Source of the DNA: Ornithodoros turicata
Taxonomy: Eukaryota; Arthropoda; Arachnida; Ixodida; Argasidae
Length of the DNA stretch: 64,000 nucleotides
Assembly (NCBI RefSeq): GCF_037126465.1
Contig: NW_026999403.1
Span: 248,001 to 312,000 of the forward strand
Direction of reading: 5' to 3'
The notes under the pieces are model-generated. The model saw only the letters and a list, made by a program, of their open reading frames with translations. It had not been told where the DNA came from and ran no database searches. A program made the translations under genes and the position numbers. Of this stretch, positions 11,563 to 24,000 are shown in pieces (the stretch's first letter is position 1; the number at the start of each line of letters is the position of its first letter).

Positions 11563-11612
11563 GCTACAATGCCTCCTACGTGTACGAGTCCTTCCACAAG
11601 TCAGGTTTTCAG
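11563..11612 (+). CDS. Exon-like 50-base segment of an unidentified gene
   Basis: A pyrimidine-rich stretch ending TCTCTTGTTCAG is followed by 50 bases that translate, after two bases, to YNASYVYESFHKSGFQ and end exactly at CAG|GTCAGT. The composition looks protein-like and both splice borders fit. It enters in phase 1 and leaves in phase 0. It cannot join the masquerade-like first exon, which has its own signal peptide and an upstream in-frame stop. No partner exon was found and I do not recognise the peptide, so this could be chance. Confidence 0.3.
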
Positions 11613-11925
11613 GTCAGTTCTACAAAAAAAAAAAATAAAAAAAAGAAGAAGAAGAAACGCGATAACAATAACTTATCAAAACCCTAACGGCTAAATCGAG
11701 CCGTTGGGCAAAACAACAACAGTGTCCCCGGAAAGGAAGACAGTAGCATGACCAGTGGAAAGCGTTCTTCAAGGTCGTCCTTCCCTATGGCCGAAAGTGG
11801 CTGACCTGGAAATGCATGACCCAGAGGTCGACGAACCCCTCGAATAGGTGGACCCACCCGAGGAGTGTGACGCTTCCGGAACACTCCGTGTTCCGTACGA
11901 CCGGTTCATTTGCCGTCTGCCTGCC

Positions 11926-12010
11926 ATGCGGGCCAACTTGGCTGCGCTGGTCGCCCTCCTGGGGATCTGTTCTGTGGTACGCGCGCAGGATACTTCGGCC
12001 ATACTTTCGG
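11926..12010 (+). CDS. mas-like: mas-like exon 1: start codon and signal peptide
   Basis: It encodes [20 protein letters not shown] followed by QDTSAILS, a hydrophobic secretion signal with likely cleavage after Ala20. An in-frame TAG at 11845-11847 lies upstream with no ATG between, which fixes 11926 as the start. The donor is TCGG|GTAAGC and the exon ends in phase 1. Intron 1 (12011-19663) is 7.7 kb. Confidence 0.88.
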
Positions 12011-15000
12011 GTAAGCGAATATTTTCCTCATTCCCGTTCGAGGCGAGTTCCGTTGACTGCAGCGACGGAAATTTGGAAGCTACTTGTTGAACATTTTAGG
12101 GAGGTTTAGTACTATGCCTATACGGGAAAGAAATAGCGCGTCCGTACTCCGCGTGCGGCTTTGTGTATATGGCGCGTGCGCAGAGTGAGCGCGCTATTTC
12201 CTCGCGTACGTAAAGCGATTACGTATATGCTACGTAGAACTAAAACTCTCTATTCATTGATAGGTAGGAAAGATACCGACGGTGTCACAACTGGTCCTAT
12301 ACGCTTTAAGGAAAATAATGAGTGCTTTTGGTTCCTCTGGGGTCTTGATGCATCGCAAGTTAATGCGGAGTTTAAGGACTACTACTTGCAGTGCAGGGGA
12401 GCGAATTTCACGGTAGGGGGATTAAAATGGGGTATAATTGCAATTTAGGGGACTAAAAACTCTAGTCGCGTTCCGATTTCCTTCCAACACAATTTCGTCA
12501 ACATGTAGATGCGTATGTTAAGTTCGTTTTGAACGTTGTTCGCGCCAGCGCAAACTGCCCTGAATTTGTTAGGTCATATGTCATGATCTGAGTGTTTTCT
12601 TTTTCAAATATCGCATAGTTGTTGGAGCGGTGAAGACGTACTAAATTTACAGTTCGCACTTTTGTTTATTGTGAAAGTAATACGTACAGATAAATTGAGG
12701 ATATATAGGCGCAGCGCTGCTATTAATAATATGCCAGGCTACAAGGGACGGCGGCTTAACTTTAACTTTTTTTTTAACTTCACTAAAATCACTAAGTGAA
12801 ATGTTGCATAGTACTCAGCGCCACACCGTAAAATGTCTGTTATACCATGAACGTCACATTTCGTGGCTTTCCGGATACTGTGTTTAACTATTCCGATGGT
12901 TTACCGCTTTACAGTTAGGGCCTGACTTTTTCGGGTTTTATTTTTGGCCAAATTCGGGGGGTAAAAATCGGGTGATATTTTTCATTTGAAAATTCGGGTG
13001 TATTCGGGTTAAATCCCGTTACGGCATATTCTGTCGTCAGGAATTCGGGTGCATTCGGGTGATTTTTATTTGTTTAATAAAAAATTGTCTTAGCATGGAG
13101 CTAATGTTTAGCAATGTTATCAAACTTTATTTTAATGCACGCTTATGAGTGTGCCACGCGACCCGGATGTTTTCGGGTAGATTCGGGTTAAACCCGAATT
13201 TTACAGATTTCGTTCGGGGGGTAAATATCGGGCGGATACGGGTTTAACCCTAAAAAGTCAGGCCCTATTTATAGTCTGATTTACAATTACACCGTGTCCA
13301 ATGCACGTGCTTTTACTTTACTTCCAACGTGCGTTGAGGATTTCTACATAGAGAGTACTTACATAACCTTTTAGGAATCATGGTTCGAGAACGTGCTTGA
13401 TAGCTAGCGGACCGTAATCACCGGACTCAAAAAACGATTCCTAGTGAGAACGCGGAACTTGGATAATAGGTATGGCACGCGCGGAAGTTCCGGCAGCCTT
13501 TTTGAGTTCATTGGGTGACGTCAGGGCGGTTCGTTACAATAAACCTGACCTTCTAATGCATGTGGGAGGAACACGAACTCATCCTCTTCAGCGACAAGGT
13601 CATTTTCCGCCTCTTTCCAAAAAGGGTGTCAAGTTCTCACGCCTACGACTGGAATACAGATAGCATAAGTTTGTTCCGGTCGCTAATGGCTTATCACTAG
13701 GAGTGCATTGATTGAGATATCTCTGGTCAATGTCTTCGACGATACTTTTTTTTAACGTTTTTTCACGCTACTTTGGTTGTTAGAAAGTTAGTAACATAAG
13801 ATAACGCTTGATGCTTTCAGCAGATTATTCGAAGTAGTGTGGAGCAGTCTTTGGTAATAACAATGGTACTAGTTTTTATTTGTATGTGGTTACTGTTTAA
13901 CAGTAAGAAAGTGAGGTTTTCCTAGGCTGACCACTCTTAAGTCCAAACGAACAACAACAACAAAAAAAAAAACGACGTGTGTAGTTTCGTCCCCTTTTCT
14001 GTAATTGTCGTCGAGTATTAGTGATACGTAGCAACCGGTCCCTTACATTAAAAAAAAAAATCAGTTTTGCTTTTCTGGAGAAGCAGCTGGTAAAGTAGTA
14101 GCTGTAACTGGTTCCCAGTTTCGGTGAAAGCAACTGTCATATGTATATTATTATGATTAAGTGACTTCTGTAGTGTCCTATTTCTCTCCGCGTCTTTGAA
14201 TGCTGTGAACGCCTTTCTAATCGTGAAGGTGGTGTTTGTTAAATTCTATATAGTGGTAATCTTTCCAGCACTGTCTTCTAATGTGTGAAGCGATCGAAGC
14301 CTATGACGATGACTCGGAACAGCATTACCTATTTTAAAGAATAATTATGACTTTATTTTACTGGTTTTACACACTGAAAAGAAAACAGCCTTTTGGCATG
14401 TTGGCCGTCCTTGCTAGATGGCAGACAGTCACTAATACCAGTATTTACCAGTATTCACTTTAAAGAAAAAAAAATACTAAACACTACTACTTTTGTATAA
14501 CAAGCATGGGATGTAATTAATTTGTGGTTGGACAGTGCAAATGTTAAAATGAAGTTTTTCAGACTGGCTGAAAAGGTACCTACAGCTCAGTTGCTATTTT
14601 TACGAGCTATCTGCAAGTTAGTTGCTGACCATCATTCATGACTTATATACCACGACTACTGTTGCTAATCAACCTTTTGGATTACTTCTGTCATTGTTCA
14701 TTAGTTTAAGGCGAATCATTTCGCGAAGGTTCAATATGTGATTTTCGGGAACCGGAAACAATGTTCCCGGAAGCAATGTCCCCTGAGAAACATCCACTTT
14801 TGGTACGCGTGGGCTTGGTGCGAAATCCCCGATTGCGGTATTAATGTTCCCGTCTTGAAGTCCTCGGACTCAAAATAAATAAATTACCTACCCACTTAAG
14901 ACATTTTACTTGGAAGCCATTTTTTCACTGAAAACAATGTATCCTACGTGCGGTCAAGTCCAAACAATTTCGCGTGCGGAATACGCTGTAATCAATAATT

Positions 15001-18000
15001 GTCACGTTTGTTGATATAACGTGCACACGTGACTGGAATATTCTTTTGTTTCTTTCTTCTTGTACTAAGAAGTACATCCTGTGTGACGTCACACTCACTG
15101 CATCGTGTAACCAGAAAGGGAGGATACAGCCATCATTGCTGGTTTGAGGGAAGAGCCGGACTTAGACCTCTTTCTGTACCGGCCCAAGCAGCACAGCATG
15201 TTGGTCCAATATTGGACCAATCTTGGCAATACTGGCCCAATATTTGGCCAAGATGTTGTGCTGCTTGGGGGCATAGCAACAGTTGCTGCGCTGGGCTAAC
15301 AAAAAAAAAATTTTTTCTCTCTGCCGATTAACACCAATGTAAAGTGTCACAACACGACTAGGAGCGTGTCAAGTTGTGCACAGGTCGACGTGCATTGTAA
15401 TAGGTAAAAAGGAAAATCAAATGCAGGAAAAAAGCAAGCAAATTGGCAAGCAAAAAACGTATTTAAATGTGTCTAACGGTATCACGCGTTGCGCCTCGGA
15501 AGCCCCTTGACTGTACAGGCCGCTTTATTGCAAGAAACAACTGAGTAAATGAGTGACCACAGTGACCACCCTAGGCGAATGAAGGTTATGTGTGAATAGT
15601 CGTTTTAAAACGGAATTGGATGTGAATAAATCAAGCGACTCGTTGAATAACCGTTCCAGATACATATGCAGCATATGTTGGGATATAAACAAGTACAGCA
15701 TATATGCGTGAGATACGCATACGGATCTGAATATGAAGTAGCTCTCACTTTGTTTTATGCCCTCCATGGGACTATTCAAGTATACTCGGTTTGGAAGGAA
15801 CATCAATTCGATTCGGAATTCGAACACTGAATTCCATATTTGATTCGGAAATCGAATAGAATATATACGATTACTCGCTTCGGTGTTCGAAAAATCCGAA
15901 TATTCACACTGTCCAAGTAAAAAGTCAACCGGTCCGAAGTCAACTACCGTATTTTCCGGTGTATAACGCGCGCGTTATACAGTAAAAAAAATGTTCTGAA
16001 GAGGCCCTGCGCGTTATCTAACGGTGCGCGTTGTACACGGAAATATTTTCCTGCAGAGTTCCTTCTCAGGTCGGTGACGTACAAATTTCAGCCTCTTCCA
16101 GAATGTTGTGGCTTTCACCCAAATCTCGTAGGGTCAGTCGACAAAACGGGCGAAAGGACACTGGAGCTCATAAAATGTTAATGATGCTGCATAAGGATGC
16201 TATTCAGCAGTCAATAATCTTGAATTCATTTCAGAAGAACGGCGTGATTGAGAAGGGACGTGAAACAGAAAGCAGAGAGGAGACTGAAGTATACTATGAC
16301 AGCGACGCTGTTGCATCGGAGTTGATTTGACTAAATGTGTTTCAAATATATAGAATATGCATATGTGATACACCGCCTTGGTTTATTGTGTATACTGATG
16401 GCAGTACAGGAGCTTGTAGCACCATTGCGGTGCGCGTTATACATGAAACATTTTTCAAATTCGGCCCGTTTTTAGGGGTGCGCGTTATACACGAGTGCGC
16501 GTTATACCCCGGAAAATACGGTAGTACACGCGTACCAAAAGCGGATGTTTTACAAGGGACATTCTTTCCGGTGACATTTTTTCCTGAACCCCCGATCTTC
16601 ATGAATCAATATCGTAAAAGAAAAGGAAAGAAAATAGAAACATACTTTTAGTTACTCAAAAAAATGCTCCAAGTGACATGTATATATGACGTTCCACGAA
16701 ATTATTTCTTGCTGGCTTCCACTTAGTTTTGTCTGTCCATTATTCGCCCAGAAATATTACTGGATGCGATACCGCTGACAGTCACCCACCGAAAGGGACC
16801 ATATATCTCACTGTCTGCCAGCTGCAATCAGTGTTGGAATGGCATTGTAGCGGACACAAATGAGTCCGGGAGGTCGCAGTGCCACAGATAAGAGGAAGAG
16901 ATTCATTGTGGCCGGATATGACGTCATCCAGTTACCACCCACAATGTCTGTGTGGTGATCCATACGGAGGAAGTGAATGCAAATGGTTCACTGAGTACGG
17001 AATTCGGCAAGTGGGTCTTTCCCATCAAAGCGCGGTAGTGTGTCAAAACGGAAGGGCTACGCCACGCCCTCTGATTTTAATCGTGCCCAGACTGTGCTGC
17101 ATATAACGCTTTTACTATAATCAATTACTTTTTGAGTTATTTTTCGAGTAATCAGTTACTTTTCGGAGTAATGGATTATTCGGTAATTGATTACTTTTCC
17201 GACAGGGATTAACTTATCTTTCAGATGTTCTGCTCCAAGTCAAGCCCCTCGTGTGGCAGCATTTGTTGGGGCGTTCTGCTATAGCAAGCAGAGGTCATTC
17301 TATAACGTTCTGGAATTCCAGGGTCTCTCTCCTTAATCTCTTCCTACACCAGTGGGGGGGTACCTTTGTGTTAGCTTTGGAGTTTTAGTGAGTCACAGGG
17401 AAGTTCCATGCAATGCTCTTCCACAATCGTGTCAACGTCTTCCCAGGCGATAAATGCAGTACAGATGCATACCTGTCCTAGGCGTTTCTTTTTTTTTTTT
17501 TTTCGTGTTATTTCAGCTGTTCCGGTGTGTTTGTGTTCTTTTGTGAGGCACACAAAGACGGGTATAATTTGTGTGAATGCAAAGCAACGACCGGAGTAAC
17601 GCTTTACTTTTCTATACGATGTTCAATTACATTTGGAGTCGAGTAATTAGTAACTGTAATCAATTACGTCTCGTGTAGAAGTAACGGTAATCAATTACTT
17701 TTTTTTCGAGTAACGGGCACAAGTCTGATCGAGCCTTCGAGTACTTCCACGTATTTGCTTAATTCTGTATAGTCGGATGCCTTCTGAATGCCAATATTCC
17801 AACCAGTCGTTGTTCCTTCTATCAGTGAGGTCCTTCTCGTACGACATATCCAGAGAAGCCTATAGTAAAAAGGAAAACACATAAAGCGCCTAATACTTTG
17901 GGAAAACCTCTTAGAATATCAGAAATCAACATATACACTTATACAGGCAATGTCATATGAATCCAGGGGTTCATGGACATATAGGCATGCCGTTCGGGAC

Positions 18001-21000
18001 GCAGATGAAGGAGCAGATATCGCGCGTGTATCACCAACGAAACAGACGGGTCACACGCGAAAAACGAGTAGAAATACCGAACATATCTTTATGGAGTGCA
18101 GAAGACATTAGTCCCAACGCAAGACATTGCGGGCCGCACTAACTCGTCTGGACAACAGAGCTTTCTCCATACAGAAGGTCTTGGGGACGTGGGACGCCAA
18201 CCAGAGAGACGCCGCATTCAAGGCTCTCGTAGGCTTCATCTCAAGTTGTTCTCTTGATGTTCAGTACTAGTTCATCTGTACGTGATGCCCTGGTTCCTGT
18301 GTGGCGCGATCCTCTGACGGTTATGTGCCCGTGAACACTGCGCCGTACAGCCTAGCCTAGTCATCATCAGCAGAACTTGTCAGGTGACAAGTTCAACCTC
18401 TCCGTATTATTTTTAGTCCGTCCAACTCCAACGAGTAGAAGGCAATGGTTGCACGTCAACAGTCGCGCAACCCTGCCACACAATATAGACCCAGAGCCTA
18501 AATTCAGTGTCCCGTCCGGCATACCGTGACCGACGAGCTCAGTTGAATGAAGGCAGTTAAAGAAAAGGCACTAGGCAGTGGAAATCGAACCCACACCCTC
18601 TGATTGCCGATGACAGATGCTACCAAGTACACCATGGTAGCTACCCTCTCTTCGACGTACCAAAACGCGAACGCAAGTGCGGAGCTCGCGAAGACCCATC
18701 TCGTCTTGCAGCTGAGGTCGCAAACAAGAGAGTGCGACGTCAGAATCCCAACGTGCGTGCCGCCAAAGCTGAGGCAAAACTACATAGACGCGAAGACCCT
18801 GCAGTGTGTGCCTCTGAAGCAGAGGCAAGGCGGACTCAGCGGTAAGACCCTGCACCACAGTAGTACGTGCCGCCGAAGCGGAGGCAAAGAGGCGTCAGGG
18901 GCAAGCGAAAGCCGAAGGAGCCACGAAGGGCTTCACTATAGGCAATAGACCTCTCCCTATTTGTGAACAAATGACGTCATAGTGTTCGACAGCGCCACCA
19001 ATTTGGTAGAGTTGAACTACTCTCGAAAGTAGGGGCGAACAAGGTCGCGCCCGAGAGCCAGGGTCTTGAGGGGATTACGACGGTCTCTGATAGGTACGCG
19101 TCCTTCGGTCCTACTTTTCTTTCTATAGGAAGCAGCAAACAAGTTCCCATTCGTGGAACCAAATCCTCCCCCTCCGATTTGTTTCGGTTTCAGTCTGTCT
19201 ACCAACGTCATGATGACGTTTCTCGGGCAGAGGTCTATTTGGAGGACCCATCTGTGTACAGTTGCTCGGTGTGCGATCACTCGTGGTTCAAGAATGTTTC
19301 CGGAATGATGTTGGATGCAATTGCCTCCTGTCCAAGTTTTAATTATATTTATTAGCTTTTATATATTAGTCGCTCACGCGCGTCTCCATTTATTTCACAA
19401 ATTTTATCCGCAAACACGACCACTGCTTGGTGCCTATGCCGCGGAACTCACGACAACTGAACTCGATGGGCAGTGTGCGACATTGCATGATGAGAACTGT
19501 GGCGAAATCAAACGCCCAAGCCAAAGAGCGCAGCTTTCAAAATAAATGCATATCGTTGTTGCTTCCGCAGTGTGTTTCATTGCACAGTTCGACTCCAAGC
19601 GATACTGCAACGTCATAATCGACATATCCAATGCATGACCGACAACTGCTGACTTCTTTGCAGGTATCCTCGGGTCCCTCACATCCACGACGAAAGCACG
19701 CGGATGTCCGGGAGAGTGCGTACATGCAATCACAGCCCTGCTGTGCGACTACGTTGTGGACGAGATCCAGTGCGGGGCCACGTTCCTCCGTTGCTGCGTT
19801 CCCCGGGACTTCAGTCTCGGAACAGCCGTTGAGACGTCAGCGCCACTCACCGAAGACATTTCCGTCACTCCCCCGACAACACTTCCTTCTACCACCGCCG
19901 CAACATCCCCACCTACATCGCCCATTACGACAACCATCATCGAAACCACCACCGAAGATGTGCCATCTGAGAGGAACGCGTGCCCTGGTGTCTGCGTGGA
20001 CATGACTTTGTCTCAGTACTGTCACCGTGTGTTAACCCTACCGTCGTGTGGTCCAGGAACAGTTTGCTGTGCGTCTGCCGACGCCACAGAGCCACCGCTG
20101 AACGATAGCGAGGCACCTCCGTCGAAAGAGTCGGTGTCTCAAGGTGATGCTCTTCCAGAGTGTCCTGGTTCATGTGTATCGCCGCTGTTCAGCTTGTTGT
20201 GTGATCAGATATCCACTGCCCATACGTGCTCAAGTGGAGGCAGTTGTTGTATTAATGCAGAAAATCCTACAACTACCGAACCTCCCCCGCCTCCATGCGG
20301 AGGCAGGTGTATACCCGCGTTTTTGTCTGGTGTTTGTCAGAAACCTGCAGAGCTCATTCTGGGGACGAGTACTTGTCCTTCTAGTACGATTTGCTGTTCA
20401 GGACTTCCGGGCTTGGAGCAGTCCCCACAGAGGCCGTTGTTTCCCCCACAGGGAGGTCGATTACCACCTCCTCCACAACGAAGACCGCCGCCAAATGCAC
20501 CCCCTCCTCATGGCCCTCCACCACCTGGCCATTCACCTCACAGGCCACCACCGCCCGGATCTTTACCTCATGGTCCCCCACCGCGCGGTCCTCCACCTCA
20601 TGGGCTGCCGCCTCAAAGGCTGTTTCCACCTCAAAGGCCACAACACCAAGATCAAATAAATTCCGTCATACCTGTTGGAAAACCTGTGCACTTCGGATAC
20701 GACGGGCCACCACACGACCAAGGACAGATATTTCCACATCGTCCTCCGCGACCAGATGCACATTTTGAGAGTCCCAACAGACACGATGATCCCACTGGGC
20801 AGGTGCAGAGGCCTAGACCAGTGCTACAGCAGCCACCAAAGGACATGGTTCACTTCATTAGCAGGCCGCATCAAGACCAAGGTGAAGATGGGTCGCGGGT
20901 GCCTCCAATGCCTGCTCTTGACCTTCCACCGAAAGATTTTGGTCAGTTTGGAAACAGACCGCATCCAGATCAAGCCCAGGATGGATCCAGGCGACCGCCA

Positions 21001-24000
21001 CGACCACCGCAAAGACCTGCTCGACCTGAGGAACGCCCTCTAAACCAATTTCCCGGGGAAAGTCGACCTCCGGATTTCGGTGGGAATTTCCTAAACGAGG
21101 ATAACGACACTCATGGACTGCCACACAGCGGTAATGAATCCATATTTTGTTATTGTAGTTCTCATGCATTCAAAATCACGCAATCTGGTACATGTATAGT
21201 GCCGACCGCGGTCTCTGCGTTCACAGGACCAATGCAAATTGATACCCAAACGAATACCGGCGGTGCTCGCCGTCTCACTAAGCGTTCCGCCGGCGAGCGT
21301 GTGTCTCTAAATCACGACCTACTAGATTATAACGACCATGCCATAATCGGCAACCCCTATGAGGAGCCCGTCCGCACGATCCGCTAGGGGCGCTACTCAT
21401 CGGCAGCGAGATCTACATCATGATTGGACAATGGAAATTTGAATTCTGAAGGCGCAGAAGCGGACGTTCGACTACCGTAGCAGACGACAGCAACAGCTCC
21501 TATGAAAACGCGTAGAATGATGATGATAATCAACTTTAGAATCCCACTTCCGTGGGATATCCACCGCTTGTACACAAATACTAAGGTAAGCTGAAGTACA
21601 AAGTATTGTAGAAGTTGAGGAAGAAATAACCGGGGCGATGAGTAGCGCCACCGCAAGCTTCCAAATGCGGCGCTGGGAAGGGGTGCCTATGACATGGTCG
21701 TTATAATCTAGTAGGTCGTGGTCTAAATACGGTGATTGCATACGAGGATTGCAACAACGCATTTCAGTGTTACAGTGCCCGACGGGGGACTTACAGTGGC
21801 ACTATATCTTCTGTCGTTGCGCTTGGCACATGGCAATGCCATACGGCTTGCAACGTAATCGCAGTAAACGAAGCTTTGCAAGTGATTTAGTTGGTGTAAA
21901 AAAAGAGACACTTGTCCTTCATTACTATGACATATTGCACCTCCTAATAATTCCGGGAAGCATACTATATTTCCTCGGTTGTCTCGCGACGTAAACACCC
22001 AATTACAATTATTATTATTATTATACTATATTTACCTATCTTCTGTCTATTATCTGTCGAGCTATAGTATCATTATCTACCCTTGTACACAACAACACAG
22101 TTTGTTATGGTCACAGTGTTTGCTTGCATTTGAGGTCGAGGCTGACTCACGTAGAGGGCGTCGATCATTCGTTGATCTTGTAAACTGAATTGTAGGGAGC
22201 GTTTGACAAGGACGGATACATGAAGACAGAGTGCCTTCGTGATTACGTCCGTGTCCCACAGGCACTGTGTAACTCAATCACACATGTAAACAGCTCACAC
22301 TATACTGTTGGCAAGTACATATACAACACACTTTCTCTCTCGCTCTCTCATGTGCAAAGCTTCCTTGAATCCATACAAGTATAGTATACACTACCCAAGC
22401 AGCAAAATGTACTGAAAGTCGAGTGCAATAGGGGTGGACGGGTAGGTGGAAGGCCTTGAACAGACCCGAGAAACTAAAGAACATTGATAAGACACATACC
22501 GTCCACCCCTATTGCACTCGACTTTCAGTACATTGTGCTGCTTGGGTAGATGATCACTGGAGCGCGCAACACGCACAAACGTTCCGAACATTTGTGGGCG
22601 TCGAGCTCTTGTCTTTCTTTTTCAATGACTTCATTGGTATACTTCTCATTCACGTATTACCTATGGAAAAAGGGCTCCGACCAGACACGTCAGCCATGAC
22701 TCCGCCTTTCCACGGTATTCGGCCCGGACCCCAGCGTCCCGTTCCACCCAACACAGAACGTCCGCCTCCAGGGTCCCTCGTTGTCTTCTGCCCCGGAGAA
22801 TGCGTGGCAGAGTTCCTCGGCTTCACCTGCTTCGGAGAGAACGCCCTGTACACGGGACTAAAGTGCAGAGAAGATGGTCACGTGTGCTGCGCTAGCAAAG
22901 ATCAAGTGCAACGGATGCCACTTCCCTTTGATCCTGCGGCAGGACAGAAAGACCAGGCAGGGGAGAGAGTTCCACCACGTCCATCGACTCCAGCGGTCAC
23001 CACTACACGTGAGTTAGGGACAGGAGTGTCCTGACTTCGAGTAATAGGAGCTTCTGAGCAGAGCCGTAGCGACGGGGGTGCGAGAGGGGCAGCCGCCCCG
23101 GGCGCCCTCGCCTGAGGGGGCGCCGAACGGCAGGCCCTAGAAGGTTGGCTCGGCGGGATAACGCGGGAACGAAGGAATTTTGAATGTACGATCTCGACAG
23201 CGCAAACAAGCGTTTCATTGTTTCTTTTTTTTTGTTGTTGTTGTTTGTTTATTGGGCGTGACGGCAGTGGGAGAGGGGGGGGAGAGGGCGCTTTTCATTT
23301 ACCCTGCCCTGGGCGCAAACCTGCCTGGCTACGACTCTGCTTCTGAGCTATGACAAACTTCAGATTTTGGTACTGATGCTGTGCAATTTAGGGATGGGCA
23401 AAGTGTCTCAAAAGTGTACTTAAAATAAAGCACAAAGTACCTGGCATCATTGGTACTTGAAGTACAGTGCAAAATCCTATACTGCGGACGTACTTAAAAG
23501 GACAGTCCATCCGGAAACCCATCTATGAAACATATATCATTATGTAAACAACGAGAAATTAGCTTAGGCGGGCCACAAACACATAAGCCTCGAACGCTTA
23601 GATCAGAAGGCCCAGGTTCGAATCCCGGCGTCAGCACCTGTTTCCTGAGTTGTTTGGCATATCACTATATTCGGCATCTGAATAGGTACCTACCTGGTAA
23701 ATTTTTTCGTGCGAAAAGCGCTTAGATATTAAATCAACGAATGTTGAAGATCAGCGCTGCTTCTGCAGCTGCGGAGGCTCCGGCGACAACAACATCAGCG
23801 TGACGTCCCTCCCTAACAGGGCTAACAGGAGGAGGAGGAGTGAGAGGGCGCGCAGAGGAGACATACTACTTTGTTTCCGCGAGTTCGTCTGTTGCCTTTT
23901 TCCAGAGAGGGAATTCCGGCATACTCCCAACATCCGGCGTCTGCTCTCTTGCTGACAGAGACAGTACTTTTTTGCATTACCAGCCGGGTACTTAAGTGCT

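Noticed and set aside
20381..21169. Antisense open frames opposite mas-like exon 2
   Set aside because: They are shadows of the proline-rich coding sequence, whose CCN codons leave the other strand open.
21131..21387. Extension of the long mas-like exon 2 frame to the stop at 21387
   Set aside because: From about 21300 the sequence is one arm of a foldback element; a good donor at 21131 joins in phase to the exon with the fifth clip.
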